DNA of 64,000 nucleotides from Hafnia psychrotolerans (GTDB taxonomy: Bacteria; Pseudomonadota; Gammaproteobacteria; Enterobacterales; Enterobacteriaceae): positions 564,837 through 628,836 of the forward strand of contig NZ_BMFZ01000001.1 in NCBI RefSeq assembly GCF_014639435.1. The letters run 5' to 3'. Below, one piece after another: positions 1 through 9,482 of the stretch (the first letter of the stretch is position 1; every line of letters begins with the position of its first letter). The position numbers and the translations under genes were made by a program. Below the pieces are notes generated by a model. That model was given only the letters and a program-made list of their open reading frames with translations, was not told the origin of the DNA and did not search any database.

Positions 1-179
1 CACGTTAGCATCGTTAAAGGGGAATAACGTCTAAATATCGAGGAGATACCTTAGGATTCAGGTAAGCCAGCCACGCAACCTAAGGTAGATAAGTCACCCT
101 CACACAGTGAATATAGTTAACTATTCTTGTCAAATCATTTGAAAAATATCGAGAGAATGGTAATGGTAATGATAATGTA

Positions 180-195
180 AATGATAAGTATTATT
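180..195. promoter_or_regulatory. Fur-box-like palindrome upstream of the siderophore operon
   Basis: AATGATAAGTATTATT at this position is an imperfect palindrome (12 of 16 positions symmetric) inside an AT-rich run of GATAAT-type repeats at 160-195. That is the usual look of overlapping Fur sites (GATAATGATAATCATTATC consensus). It ends 14 bp before the first start codon, so an Fe-Fur complex bound here would block the operon. The match is by eye, not by a scored matrix. Confidence 0.65.
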
Positions 196-208
196 AAACA
201 GGTTTCAC

Positions 209-982
209 ATGATTTCTCTGACTTCACCTGATGAACGCCTGCAGTCGCAATCTGCGCTGTATGGCATCCTCAACTCTGTTCCGCATCCGACGATTGTAGA
301 GATGATCGCGACTGCGGGTTATGACTTCGTTCTGCTTGACCTGGAACACTTACCTCACAACGAAACATTGTTAAGCCACTGCATTCAGCTGGGGCAACTC
401 AAGGGGTGTATTCCTCTGGTGCGTATCACTGTGGATGACATTCCACGCGCCGGCCGCATTCTCGATATGGGGGCGCATGGCATTGTGCTGGCACGTACCG
501 AAAGTGCGCAGCAGGTGAGTGCGCTGCGTGATGCGATGTTCTTCCCGCCGCTGGGTACGCGCGGCATCACCGGTGGCAGTGTCACCGGTTTTGGCACGAT
601 GCCGCTTGGCGATTACATCGGCCATGTGAATGAGAAGTTGTGGCTGGTACCCATGATTGAGACGGTGCCCGGCATTGACGCCATTGATGAAATTCTGCGT
701 ATTCCGCAGGTGACACTGGTGATGGAAGGGGCGCTGGACCTGGCAATGAATATGCAGCTCGGCCCGCAGCCGTCGCATCCTGATGTTGAAATGCACATCC
801 GCTTACTTGCCAGCCGTTGTATCGCGGCAGGGAAGCGTTTCTGTGCCAATCCCCGCACACCGCAACAGCAACAGTTTTGGCGTAGTCAGGGTATTGATTG
901 CTGGCTATGCGGCGAAGACCGCGGCTTCCTGTTTCGCACCCTGAAACAACACCTCACAGATTTCGTTTCCCCTCATCCTTAG
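209..982 (+). CDS. HpcH/HpaI-fold aldolase, probable siderophore-dedicated citrate synthase (SbnG/AcsB-like)
   Basis: A 257-residue protein of the HpcH/HpaI aldolase (class II, metal-dependent) superfamily. Visible family motifs are the early LDLEH segment, GAHGIVLARTE in the middle and the Gly-rich GTRGITGG loop. SbnG in staphyloferrin B clusters and AcsB in achromobactin clusters share this fold; SbnG condenses oxaloacetate and acetyl-CoA to citrate so that siderophore synthesis does not rely on the TCA cycle. As first gene of this siderophore operon it most likely does the same. The ATG has only a weak CAGG ribosome site 6 bp upstream. A general 2-keto-3-deoxy-sugar-acid aldolase role cannot be excluded from sequence alone. 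Confidence 0.75.
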   Translation: MISLTSPDERLQSQSALYGILNSVPHPTIVEMIATAGYDFVLLDLEHLPHNETLLSHCIQLGQLKGCIPLVRITVDDIPRAGRILDMGAHGIVLARTESAQQVSALRDAMFFPPLGTRGITGGSVTGFGTMPLGDYIGHVNEKLWLVPMIETVPGIDAIDEILRIPQVTLVMEGALDLAMNMQLGPQPSHPDVEMHIRLLASRCIAAGKRFCANPRTPQQQQFWRSQGIDCWLCGEDRGFLFRTLKQHLTDFVSPHP

Positions 983-1007
983 TTTCTGAAACCAAACAGG
1001 TATGCAC

Positions 1008-2174
1008 ATGCTCAACCACAAGCCCTATGTGATCATTAGTCACGTCGTTAATGCGGCGGTGACCGAAGGCTTTATCCCTGCGGCGCAGCGTCTCGGTTAT
1101 CCGGTGGTACTGCTCACCGACCACGCCATGGCACACAATCAGGTGCTGGATGACAACGTCTGCGTGATTGAGTGCGAGGTGTTTAACCCGCTTTCAATCC
1201 TTGATGCTCTGACCGAATGGGGCATTACGCCTGCGGCGTTGTTCTCCAATAGCGATCACCTGCAAACCGCCACGGCCATTGCCGCCACAGCGCTCGGGCT
1301 GCCAGCAAAAAACTGGCAGATTTGCTATGCGGCGAAAGAAAAGTGGCGTATGCGCCAACGATTACAGGCGCATGGCTTGCCGTCGGTGTGGTCAAGTCAA
1401 CTGCTGCCCAACGAAGCGCCGCACGCCAACTGGCCCTGGCCGGTGGTGATCAAGCCAGGTCAGGGTGTGGCCTCCATGGATGTGCGTCTGCTGGATGATC
1501 TCGCCAGCTGTCAGCACTATCTCGCGTCGCTGCCGTCGCGCCAGACGCTGCTGGTCGAAGCATTTATGCAAGGCCCGCTGTTCACGCTGGAAACGCTGGG
1601 TGATGGCAACGAGTTGGTGGCGGTCGGTGGCTTCGATGTCGAACTCTCCCCACCGCCGCATTTTGTTGAAATGGCCGCGCGCTGGGGCGGTGAGCACAGT
1701 GTGCGCTGGAAACAGCAGGCATTAGATCAACTGCGCCAGTTTGGTGTCGGTTTTGGCGTCTGCCACAGCGAGTTTATCGTTACGGATCATGGTCCCGTGC
1801 TGGTGGAGATCAACTACCGCAGCATTGGTGATGGACGTGAGTTCCTGCTTGAACGTCTGCTGCCGGAAGGCTGGTTCACGCCGATTCTGTGCCTGCATCT
1901 CGGTGAGCCGCTGCCGCCAGTGAAACCGGCGCAGGGGGAAGCGCTGATCCACTATCTGGTGGTGCAACAGAGCGGCACGCTACAGCTTGCACCGCAGCCC
2001 GCCGCCGCACCGGGGTTACGTTATCGCCCGCTAAAAGCGCAGGGCGAACGCATTGAACTGACTCATTCCAACAAAGATTACCTCGGCGTCCTTTATCTTG
2101 AAGCCAGCGATACTGCGCAGCTGGAGCAACTCACTGCCTGCACCTTAGCGGCACTGAAATGGGAGGTTGCGTAA
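1008..2174 (+). CDS. pvsA: ATP-grasp ligase of vibrioferrin-type siderophore synthesis (PvsA-like)
   Basis: An ATP-grasp enzyme of about 388 residues. VVIKPGQG near residue 150 is the ATP-binding lysine/glycine segment, and VLVEINYRSIGDGRE near residue 270 carries the acidic Mg-binding residues. In vibrioferrin clusters PvsA joins an amino acid (alanine) into the siderophore by an amide bond. An ATG at 1002 is in frame, but AGG lies too close to it and 8 bp before the ATG at 1008, so I chose the latter. Its stop overlaps the next start (TAATG), which indicates translational coupling. The family call is firm; the exact substrate is inferred from gene order. Confidence 0.8.
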   Translation: MLNHKPYVIISHVVNAAVTEGFIPAAQRLGYPVVLLTDHAMAHNQVLDDNVCVIECEVFNPLSILDALTEWGITPAALFSNSDHLQTATAIAATALGLPAKNWQICYAAKEKWRMRQRLQAHGLPSVWSSQLLPNEAPHANWPWPVVIKPGQGVASMDVRLLDDLASCQHYLASLPSRQTLLVEAFMQGPLFTLETLGDGNELVAVGGFDVELSPPPHFVEMAARWGGEHSVRWKQQALDQLRQFGVGFGVCHSEFIVTDHGPVLVEINYRSIGDGREFLLERLLPEGWFTPILCLHLGEPLPPVKPAQGEALIHYLVVQQSGTLQLAPQPAAAPGLRYRPLKAQGERIELTHSNKDYLGVLYLEASDTAQLEQLTACTLAALKWEVA

Positions 2175-3886
2175 TGAACCAGCACGATTACATCACGCTG
2201 CGCATCATCAATGCCAGCTTGCGCGAAGACCTTGGCGGCCTGGTGAGTACAGGCCACATTACCGAACAGGATGATCAGCAGTGGCTGGTTTATCAGGCAG
2301 CACAGCACAGGCTACGATTGGCAGTGCGTGCCAGCGATTATATGCAGCGCTGGCACGCGATTTATCCGCACTGGGAAGTGCAAACCCTAACGGGCTGGCA
2401 GCAACAGTCCGGTTATACCAACTGGCTGGCTGTGCTGATGCCCGATCAGCAAGATGAAACCCGCCAGCTTTTCGCGACTTACAAAGAAGAAGCTGATGCC
2501 GCCGTGATGCAGGGCGAACTGTGCGCCACGGCATTTGCCAGGCAACGTGAGGCGTTGCTGCGTGCACCGACATCGATGCGCTGGGGCGAACGTCTGCGCC
2601 ATGCCGATCAACTGGCGAGTTTCCTCGATCATCCATACTACCCGACGGCGCGCGCTAAGTTTGGCTTCAGCGAGGACGATCTGCGCCAGTACGCGCCGGA
2701 GTTTTGCCAGTCGTTCCACCTGCGTTGGCTGGCGCTGCCGCGTGGACAGCTGTCACTCACCGTGCCGGAGGCCAAACCCACGTGGTGGCCACTGCCGCAG
2801 CAGGTCGGGTTGGATGCCAGACTGCAGCAGGATTATGAGCTTATTCCTCTCCATCCGCTGACACTGCGTCATCTGAGCGATCTGCCGGCCGGCGCGATCA
2901 TTGCGCCGCAAGCCTGGCTTGAAGTCTATCCGACGCTGTCGGTACGCACCGTTCAATTGGCGGATTACCCCACTGAACACCTTAAAGTGCCGCTCAGCAT
3001 GCGCACGCTCGGACAGAAGAACATCCGCCTGATTAAAGCGTCTACTCTGTACGACGGGCAGTGGTTTGCCGAGGTGCTGTCGGCGATTGGTGAACAGGAC
3101 AGCCTGTTACGTGGCAAATATCGTCACGTGGATGAGCGGTTCTGCGGCCACGTAGCGGAAAATAAGCAGTTGGCGTTCCTGCTACGCCGCTACGCGGCAC
3201 CGCGCAGCGGTGAAACGCTGTTACCGGTGGCGGCGCTCGGCAGCACATTGCCAGACGAACGGCTATACCTCGCCTCGCTGCTGGAACAGCCCGGCATGCC
3301 GGATGCTGCCAACTGGTGGCGCGAGTACTGCCAACTGATGGCAGATGTGCACCTGACGTTGTGGCTGCGCTACGGTATTGCCCTGGAATCCAACCAGCAA
3401 AACGCGGTGCTGAGTCTGACGCCTGGGGAGCCGCTGACGCTGGTGATGAAAGATAACGATGCCGCGCGTATTTTGCCGCAGCGCTTCAAAGCTGCCTGTC
3501 CGGAACTGGCGGAACGTGTGCAGCAACTGCGCGATGAGCGTATTTGCGTGCAGGAGGATCTGGCGCTGGCACAGATGTTTATCACTATTACCTTGCAGCT
3601 ATGCCTGGCCGCAGTGTTGGAGAGCCTTGCCGCGGCGAAGCTGCTCGACCGTGAAGCCGCTTATGACACGCTGCGAAGTACGCTGGAAAACAGCCTGGTA
3701 CGGCTGGAGAGTGAAGGTGTCGAAACCACCTTTGCCAGAGAGCAGCTGTTTGCCTCTGCAACCCAGCCGGTGAAATACCTGATGCTGAGTGGCAGCCTGC
3801 TGAGTAAGCAGGCATCCGGTGCGGCGGATATCAACAAATTCTATGGTCAGAGCGGACCGAATTTCCTGCAGCGAGGCGACCGCTGA
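2174..3886 (+). CDS. pvsB: NIS siderophore synthetase, IucA/IucC family (PvsB-like)
   Basis: A 570-residue NRPS-independent siderophore synthetase. The IucA/IucC domain shows in LIPLHPLTLRHL (near 220), KVPLSMRTLGQKNIR (near 275), and the ESNQQNAVL motif (near 405), which carries residues used for carboxylate adenylation. A ferric reductase-type FhuF C-terminus follows. In the vibrioferrin pathway PvsB and PvsD activate citrate-derived carboxylates for amide or ester formation. The start at 2174 is preceded by GGGAGG at 8 bp and overlaps the previous stop; an in-frame ATG 15 bp earlier lacks such a site. The 3' end overlaps the exporter gene by one base (TGATG). Confidence 0.85.
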   Translation: MNQHDYITLRIINASLREDLGGLVSTGHITEQDDQQWLVYQAAQHRLRLAVRASDYMQRWHAIYPHWEVQTLTGWQQQSGYTNWLAVLMPDQQDETRQLFATYKEEADAAVMQGELCATAFARQREALLRAPTSMRWGERLRHADQLASFLDHPYYPTARAKFGFSEDDLRQYAPEFCQSFHLRWLALPRGQLSLTVPEAKPTWWPLPQQVGLDARLQQDYELIPLHPLTLRHLSDLPAGAIIAPQAWLEVYPTLSVRTVQLADYPTEHLKVPLSMRTLGQKNIRLIKASTLYDGQWFAEVLSAIGEQDSLLRGKYRHVDERFCGHVAENKQLAFLLRRYAAPRSGETLLPVAALGSTLPDERLYLASLLEQPGMPDAANWWREYCQLMADVHLTLWLRYGIALESNQQNAVLSLTPGEPLTLVMKDNDAARILPQRFKAACPELAERVQQLRDERICVQEDLALAQMFITITLQLCLAAVLESLAAAKLLDREAAYDTLRSTLENSLVRLESEGVETTFAREQLFASATQPVKYLMLSGSLLSKQASGAADINKFYGQSGPNFLQRGDR

Positions 3887-5043
3887 TGCGCAGCACGCTA
3901 ATGGCGGTGCTGGCTTGCCACTTTCTCGCGGCGTTCACCGTACTTGGCGTGCCGCTCTATTTACCGCGTTTGTTGTCGGCGTTTGGCATCGGTGAGCATA
4001 GTCTGTGGGCCGGTGCGCTGTTCAGCTTACCGGCGGTGATGACAGCACTTTCATCGGCAGGGTGGGGGAGGTTTGCCGATCGCTACGGTCGGCGTCTGTC
4101 GCTGCAGCGCGCACTGGTTGGGCTGGCGCTGGCGTTTGTTCTGGCTGGCATTGCCCCCTCGCTGCCCTGGCTGATTGTGGCGCTGGCGTTACAAGGCCTG
4201 GCTGGCGGCACGCTGGCGGCGGCTAACGGTTATCTGTCTCTGCACATGCGCGGTGATGCGCTGGCGAAAGCACTCAACTGGACGCAGTTCTCGGCGCGTC
4301 TGGCGCTGTTGAGTGCACCGCCGCTGATGGGGGGCATTCTGATGCTGTTGCCTCATATCGGACAGCGTTTATGGCTGGGATTAGCCTTTCTGCCGCTATG
4401 CGGATTGCTGCTCAGTCTTCGCTTGCCTGCTGACGTGGCCATTTCACCCAACCCTCACGCCAAAGAAGCGGTCAGCGGCAAAAATCCTCTGCTGCTGCTG
4501 TGGACCATGCAGTTCTTGTTCAATTTTGCCATGGTGGTGACCTTTCCCTATTTTTTGCCCTATGCCGCGCATTGGCTGCATCAGGAGGTGTTAATCGGTG
4601 TGTTCTACAGCTGGCCACATCTGATCTATCTGCTGTTGTTGCCGCTGTGGCACCGGCTGAGTGGCCGCAGCATGTTCCTCCTGCCTGGGTTAGTGCTGAT
4701 CGCGCTGGCCGCGCTGTGGCATACACAGATCGCAGGTCCGCTAACCCTGCTGGCGGCACGCACCCTTTTTGGCATCGGCATATTACTGGCCTATAGCGGT
4801 GCCAATCAGATGTTGAGTGACAGCATTCGTCAGCACAACGCGGGTAGGCAGTTTGGGCAAATCGATGCCGCCGGTAAATGGGCTGGCGTGGCCGCGGGTA
4901 TCAGTTCGGGCTGGCTTGTCGTGCATTTTTCGCTGCTGACGCCGTATCTGGCGTCAGCGACAGCGGCACTGTGCGGCGCCGCTATTTTTATTCTTTCATC
5001 TTTACGAGGTTCAGGTTATGTCCGTATCACTCGCAGTTCGTGA
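3886..5043 (+). CDS. pvsC: MFS siderophore exporter (PvsC-like)
   Basis: A 385-residue major facilitator protein with about 12 hydrophobic segments. GRFADRYGRRLSL after the second segment is the classical MFS cytoplasmic loop motif (GxxxDRxGRR). Its place between the two synthetase genes is exactly that of PvsC in vibrioferrin operons and comparable to SbnD in staphyloferrin B operons, so it should export the apo-siderophore across the inner membrane. Start and stop overlap the neighbouring genes, by 1 and 26 bp respectively. Confidence 0.8.
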   Translation: MRSTLMAVLACHFLAAFTVLGVPLYLPRLLSAFGIGEHSLWAGALFSLPAVMTALSSAGWGRFADRYGRRLSLQRALVGLALAFVLAGIAPSLPWLIVALALQGLAGGTLAAANGYLSLHMRGDALAKALNWTQFSARLALLSAPPLMGGILMLLPHIGQRLWLGLAFLPLCGLLLSLRLPADVAISPNPHAKEAVSGKNPLLLLWTMQFLFNFAMVVTFPYFLPYAAHWLHQEVLIGVFYSWPHLIYLLLLPLWHRLSGRSMFLLPGLVLIALAALWHTQIAGPLTLLAARTLFGIGILLAYSGANQMLSDSIRQHNAGRQFGQIDAAGKWAGVAAGISSGWLVVHFSLLTPYLASATAALCGAAIFILSSLRGSGYVRITRSS

Positions 5044-6775
5044 ACATCCACTACTGACGCCAAAAGTCGCGCCAGAGCGTGAGCAGGCGGAATTTGCTGG
5101 TCTGACAGCGCTGCTGAATTGCTATATTCGTGAATTCGCCCGACCAGCTGGACGTATCAGCCTGGTGCGGCAGGGAAATATTCCGCTATCGCTGGCAAGT
5201 CGCATGGTGTCCGGCGAGGTCGTTTTGCTTGAGCTGGCAGGCTCGGATGGCACACTGTTGGCCATCCGCGCTACGCGCTGGAGCCTGCTCGGGCGTGGTG
5301 ATTTTACCGGCACGCCTTTTGTCAAACAATTTGGCCGCTCATGGCGCGCCATACGTTGCAGCGAAGCGATGGCGTTTCTGGTCAACGATATGGTGCATCA
5401 GACCGGTCAGTTGCCGGATCTGGAACTGATGGATCAAATTGAGAACAGCGTGCAGGTAGCCAGCTTGTTTTTGCAACATTTGCCGGAAAATACCGGGCAA
5501 CACGGTTATATCCGCAGCGAGGAGAGTCTGCTGTGGGGGCATCCCATGCATCCCAGCCCGAAAAGCCGCCAGGGCCTGACGCCGCAAGCGTTGCTGGCCT
5601 GTTCACCCGAAGTTTCCGCACGTTTCCCTCTGTTCTGGTTTCGTATCCATCCTTCGTTGTTGCAGGTGCGCGGCAGCGCGCCAATCACAGCGATGCTCGA
5701 GCAGTTCAATGGCGAACACTGCTATCCGTGCCATCCATGGGAAGTGCCCCATATTACTAAGTCGGCGTTGTACGCTCGAGCGCGCAATGCGGGGCTGATC
5801 ACACCGCTTGGTCTGGTCGGCCCGATATTTGCTGCCACTTCGTCGGTGCGTACGCTGTACCGCGCCGATCTGCCGTACTACCTGAAATGTTCCATTCATG
5901 TCCGCCTGACTAACTGCGTGCGCAAAAACGCCTGGTACGAGTTGGAAAGCGCGGTGGCGCTGAATGAATTACTGGAGAGCCATTTTGCCCGCCTGGAAGC
6001 ACAAACGCCGGGCTTTCACATTATGCGCGAACCGGGGGCAAGCAGTCTGGATTTCTCCGTGTTGGCGCAAGCGGGTGAAACGGATGAGGTGCGCCATCTG
6101 CAGGAGTGCTTCGGTATTTTATACCGTGAGAATCTGCGTGATGAACAGCCGTGGCTTGCCGCCGCGCTGTTTGCCCTCGACCGCCACGGGAATAGCCCAT
6201 TGCAGGTCGTCATTCAGCAGCTAAGTACGGCGCAGGCGATTCCCCTGCCGCAGGCCAGTCTGCTATGGCTGGAACACTATCTGGCACTTTTGCTGCCAGG
6301 GGTGCTGGAGGCTTTCTTTAGCGAAGGTCTGGTGTTCGAGCCACATCTGCAAAATGTGTTGTTGGCGATGGAAAACCATCTGCCAACGGCTGTCTGGGTA
6401 CGGGATCTGGAAGGCACTAAGCTGACAAGCGAACACTGGGCGGCCAGCGATCTGGCGATGATGTCAGAACGGGCACGCCAGTCGGTCTGGTACAGCCGTG
6501 AACAGGGCTGGCGGCGTGTGGCGTATTGCCTGTTGATCAACCATCTGTCTGAAGTTTTATTCCGTCTGGCCGACGGTGATCGTCAGTTGGAGCAGTCGCT
6601 GTGGGACCTGTTGGCCGCGCAACTGACACGCTGGCAGCCGCAGCCGGAGATCGCTGACATCCTGTCGGGCGGTGCGATTCCGTCGAAAAACAACCTGAAA
6701 ACCCGCCTGTTGCAGAAAGCCGACAAGCATGCAGATTACACCATGATGCAACACCCGATGAGGAGCGCCCAGTGA
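5018..6775 (+). CDS. pvsD: NIS siderophore synthetase, IucA/IucC family (PvsD-like)
   Basis: The second synthetase, 585 residues. The N-terminal half has GHPMHPSPKSR (near 170), the conserved His/Pro/Lys ATP-binding motif of NIS synthetases. CHPWE follows (near 240), then KCSIHVRLTNCVRKN (near 290), and FEPHLQNVLL near 445. Order and sequence fit PvsD, which acts with PvsB and PvsA to assemble a citrate, 2-oxoglutarate, alanine and ethanolamine skeleton. It starts inside the end of the exporter gene, and its own stop overlaps the GTG of the decarboxylase gene. Confidence 0.85.
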   Translation: MSVSLAVREHPLLTPKVAPEREQAEFAGLTALLNCYIREFARPAGRISLVRQGNIPLSLASRMVSGEVVLLELAGSDGTLLAIRATRWSLLGRGDFTGTPFVKQFGRSWRAIRCSEAMAFLVNDMVHQTGQLPDLELMDQIENSVQVASLFLQHLPENTGQHGYIRSEESLLWGHPMHPSPKSRQGLTPQALLACSPEVSARFPLFWFRIHPSLLQVRGSAPITAMLEQFNGEHCYPCHPWEVPHITKSALYARARNAGLITPLGLVGPIFAATSSVRTLYRADLPYYLKCSIHVRLTNCVRKNAWYELESAVALNELLESHFARLEAQTPGFHIMREPGASSLDFSVLAQAGETDEVRHLQECFGILYRENLRDEQPWLAAALFALDRHGNSPLQVVIQQLSTAQAIPLPQASLLWLEHYLALLLPGVLEAFFSEGLVFEPHLQNVLLAMENHLPTAVWVRDLEGTKLTSEHWAASDLAMMSERARQSVWYSREQGWRRVAYCLLINHLSEVLFRLADGDRQLEQSLWDLLAAQLTRWQPQPEIADILSGGAIPSKNNLKTRLLQKADKHADYTMMQHPMRSAQ

Positions 6776-7962
6776 CGCCGTTAGTGTTAAAGACGTTGCA
6801 GCATTTGCAGCAACAGCGTGCAGAACCCTTCTGCGCCTACGTTTATGATCTCGATGCATTGTCTCAGCACATCAGTGCGATGCGCAGCGCGCTCCCCTCG
6901 GGTTGCGAGTTGTTTTATGCCGCTAAAGCGAACCCGGAAGCCCCCGTGCTACACACGCTGCATGAGTATGTTGATGGTTATGAAGCCGCCTCAGGGGGAG
7001 AGCTCAACTGGCTGCGTGAGCAGGTGCCGGACAAACCGCTGATTTTCGGCGGACCAGGCAAGCTGGAGAGCGAACTGCAACAGGCAGTGCAGCTGGGCGT
7101 AGAGGTGGTGCACGTTGAAAGCCTGACCGAGTTGCATCGACTGCAGGCGATTGCGCTGCGCGAGAACCAAACCGTTTCGGTGCTGCTGCGGATGAATATC
7201 GTACTGGATGGTATCGGCGGCACACGCCTGATGATGGGAGGAAAACCGACGCCGTTTGGCCTCGACGAGCAGGAGTTGCCCGCTGCACTGCGCGAGATTG
7301 CTGCATCCCCCTTGATTAAACTGCGCGGCTTCCATTTCCATCTGATGTCGCACCAGTTGGATGTCGATAACCATCTGGCGCTGATTCGGCTCTATCTGGA
7401 GAAAGTGCGCGGCTGGTGTGAGGAATGGCAACTAGACGTAGATCTGATTAACGTGGGCGGTGGGATGGGTATCAACTACCTTGAGCCGGCGCAGCATTTT
7501 GACTGGGCGAACTTTTGCCAGCGTCTGCCGGATGTCATGCAGATCAGTCAGGCCCGGGGCTGGACGCTACGTTTTGAGTGCGGGCGTTATATTGCCGCAG
7601 ATTGCGGCTATTACGTGATGGAAGTGCTCGATGTGAAGAAAAACCTCGGTGAGTGGTTTGCTATCGGGCGCGGCGGCACACATCACTTCCGCACACCTGC
7701 GGCACAGAACCATAACCATCCGTTTAGCGTGCTGCGCCGAGAACAGCATGCGGCGTGGATTACGGATCAACAGGTGACCGTGGTGGGTCAGCTTTGTACG
7801 CCAAAAGATGTGCTGGCGCGCCAGCAACCGATTGCCGCCCTGGCGGTGGGGGACTGGCTGGTATTTAGCCTGGCAGGCGCTTATGCCTGGAATATTTCCC
7901 ACCAGAACTTCCTGATGCACAGCCCGCCGGAGGTATTTTGGCTGAGCAAGGAAATTCTTTGA
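6772..7962 (+). CDS. pvsE: PLP-dependent decarboxylase, alanine-racemase fold (PvsE/SbnH-like)
   Basis: A 396-residue type III (alanine racemase/LysA-fold) PLP enzyme. FYAAKANPEAPVL near residue 45 holds the Schiff-base lysine, GFHFHLMSHQ lies mid-protein, and INVGGGMGINY is the phosphate-binding Gly-rich loop. Vibrioferrin PvsE and the related SbnH and AcsE decarboxylate an amino acid to supply an amine building block, ethanolamine from serine for vibrioferrin. The start is GTG, with AGGAG 6 bp upstream and overlapping the pvsD stop. It is the last gene of the operon; a 12-bp stem-loop follows at 8006. Confidence 0.8.
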   Translation: MTPLVLKTLQHLQQQRAEPFCAYVYDLDALSQHISAMRSALPSGCELFYAAKANPEAPVLHTLHEYVDGYEAASGGELNWLREQVPDKPLIFGGPGKLESELQQAVQLGVEVVHVESLTELHRLQAIALRENQTVSVLLRMNIVLDGIGGTRLMMGGKPTPFGLDEQELPAALREIAASPLIKLRGFHFHLMSHQLDVDNHLALIRLYLEKVRGWCEEWQLDVDLINVGGGMGINYLEPAQHFDWANFCQRLPDVMQISQARGWTLRFECGRYIAADCGYYVMEVLDVKKNLGEWFAIGRGGTHHFRTPAAQNHNHPFSVLRREQHAAWITDQQVTVVGQLCTPKDVLARQQPIAALAVGDWLVFSLAGAYAWNISHQNFLMHSPPEVFWLSKEIL

Positions 7963-8005
7963 ATCGGGAGCATATGGCGTCTGGCGAAGAGATCTGAAAA
8001 GTAAA

Positions 8006-8033
8006 AAACCTGCTTAGCGTCCTAAGCAGGTTT
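8006..8033. terminator. Bidirectional stem-loop between the siderophore operon and the LysR gene
   Basis: A perfect 12-bp stem (AAACCTGCTTAG / CTAAGCAGGTTT) with a CGTC loop. Six A residues directly precede it on the plus strand, so on the minus strand it is followed by a T-run. It should therefore be strongest for the leftward lysR transcript and may also end the siderophore mRNA. Confidence 0.75.
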
Positions 8034-8122
8034 GTCTAAAAATGGCGATCTGACGTGGATCGCTTTAGCCTGTAACAGACTAATAAAAAAGGATACTTCA
8101 TGTTCAGCTCGTCAGCGCGAGC

Positions 8123-9061
8123 TCAATGCCTTCCCACGTAAGTACGACTGTCATCAGTGGATTCTTCTCTACTGGCGTACGCCCGGACCAGCCCAAGAAA
8201 TGCCGAAAGACCCGCCGAGGGATGTCGCCTTCCAGGATAATAAAGACAAAGCCCTGGAAATGGTGGAGTCCAGTCGTCAAGTAATCGCACCAACCGACCG
8301 GCTTTGATGTCATCAATAATGTTCTGCTCAAGGAAGAAGCCAATTCCTGAGCCTTCCAGCACGGCTATTCGCGCCAGGGACGCCTCATCCAATGTGAGTT
8401 GTCCGCGAACCTCAACCTGAACAACTTCGCCTTTTTTCTCAAGATGCCAGCGATAGAGTGAACCGTCAGGAAGGCGTACCCGAATGCAAGGATGATTGAG
8501 AAGGTCTGTGGGGGTTTCAGGTGGTTTATGGATAGCTAAATAATCAGGAGATGCGACGACGGCATAGCGCTGGGGTTTCCCAAGGGAAATAGCAATCATG
8601 TCATTAGGTATCAGGCTGGCGACTCGCACGCCTAGATCAAAGCCTTCCGCCACGATATCAATCAAACGGCCATCCGTGACGATATCAACCTGCATTTCTG
8701 GATAGCGGCGCAGAAATTCCAGTACCACGTTGGAAAGTAGGGTTCGGGCAGCAAAGGGAGGTGTATTGATCCGCAGTACACCTGATGGGTTTTCACGTCG
8801 AGAGCGTACAACTTCCAGAGCCTCGTGAACGCCCAACAGCGAGGGACCCATGTTATCAATAAATAGGCGACCGGCGTCGGTCAGTCCTACACTCCGGGTG
8901 GTTCGATGGAACAAACGAACCCCCAGCTCAGCTTCGAATTTCGCGATAATGTGGCTGAGCGCAGTGGTCGATATACCCAACTCGATCGCCGCCGCTCGAA
9001 ATGTTCCCCGGCGAGCGATCGCCATTACGGCATCTAAATCAGTCAGTGTAATTCGTGCCAT
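8123..9061 (-). CDS. LysR-family transcriptional regulator
   Basis: A 312-residue LysR regulator. The N-terminal winged HTH spans residues 1-60 ([18 protein letters not shown]... [15 protein letters not shown]), followed by a periplasmic-binding-like effector domain. A longer reading frame opens at 9235, but the ATG at 9061 starts the canonical HTH and has GGAAGTGGGA just upstream, so the longer version is rejected. It is divergent from the SnoaL-like and SDR genes with about 100 bp between, the usual LysR arrangement, and probably controls them. The inducer is unknown. Confidence 0.85.
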   Translation of the reverse strand: MARITLTDLDAVMAIARRGTFRAAAIELGISTTALSHIIAKFEAELGVRLFHRTTRSVGLTDAGRLFIDNMGPSLLGVHEALEVVRSRRENPSGVLRINTPPFAARTLLSNVVLEFLRRYPEMQVDIVTDGRLIDIVAEGFDLGVRVASLIPNDMIAISLGKPQRYAVVASPDYLAIHKPPETPTDLLNHPCIRVRLPDGSLYRWHLEKKGEVVQVEVRGQLTLDEASLARIAVLEGSGIGFFLEQNIIDDIKAGRLVRLLDDWTPPFPGLCLYYPGRRHPSAGLSAFLGLVRAYASREESTDDSRTYVGRH

Positions 9062-9164
9062 TATCCCACTTCCTTCATCATCGAATCCTGATTTGTCCTG
9101 ATTGTTAACATTATAAAGACTGTTTACAGTAAAACGGTAGAGTTTATTTATTGGGAGATAGGTT

Positions 9165-9482
9165 ATGAAGATGCCATTAGCAGTACAGGCCTTTTTCGAG
9201 GCAAACGATGTAGATATTGTTGCCAATGCTTTCACCCTTAATGCTGTCGTTAAGGATGAGGGGAAAAGGTATAACGGTCGTCATGCCATCCGGCAATGGC
9301 GGGTCGCGGCAACACATAAATACCAGTATATCTCTGAGCCATTTGAGGTGGCGTTGCGTGGAGATACCCTGGTGGTTAGTGCCAATGTGACAGGTAACTT
9401 CCCCGGCAGTCCGGTCGTTCTTGGCTATATATTTCACCTTGCAGAAGAAAGCATCAATGGCCTGGAGATAAGTCATGACTGA
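9165..9482 (+). CDS. SnoaL/NTF2-like fold protein
   Basis: A 105-residue protein resembling SnoaL-like (nuclear transport factor 2 fold) domains. It has an N-terminal helix ([18 protein letters not shown]), a short loop with a GRHAIRQW segment, then alternating beta strands. These small cone-shaped proteins bind or isomerise small hydrophobic molecules, or are merely partner proteins. A GGGAG ribosome site precedes the ATG. The stop overlaps the SDR start by 8 bp, so the two genes are translationally coupled and probably function together under the divergent LysR regulator. The substrate is unknown. Confidence 0.7.
   Translation: MKMPLAVQAFFEANDVDIVANAFTLNAVVKDEGKRYNGRHAIRQWRVAATHKYQYISEPFEVALRGDTLVVSANVTGNFPGSPVVLGYIFHLAEESINGLEISHD

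Noticed and set aside
8032..8307. Possible rightward gene after the siderophore operon
   Set aside because: It mostly shadows the 3' end of the lysR gene on the other strand and has no family features.
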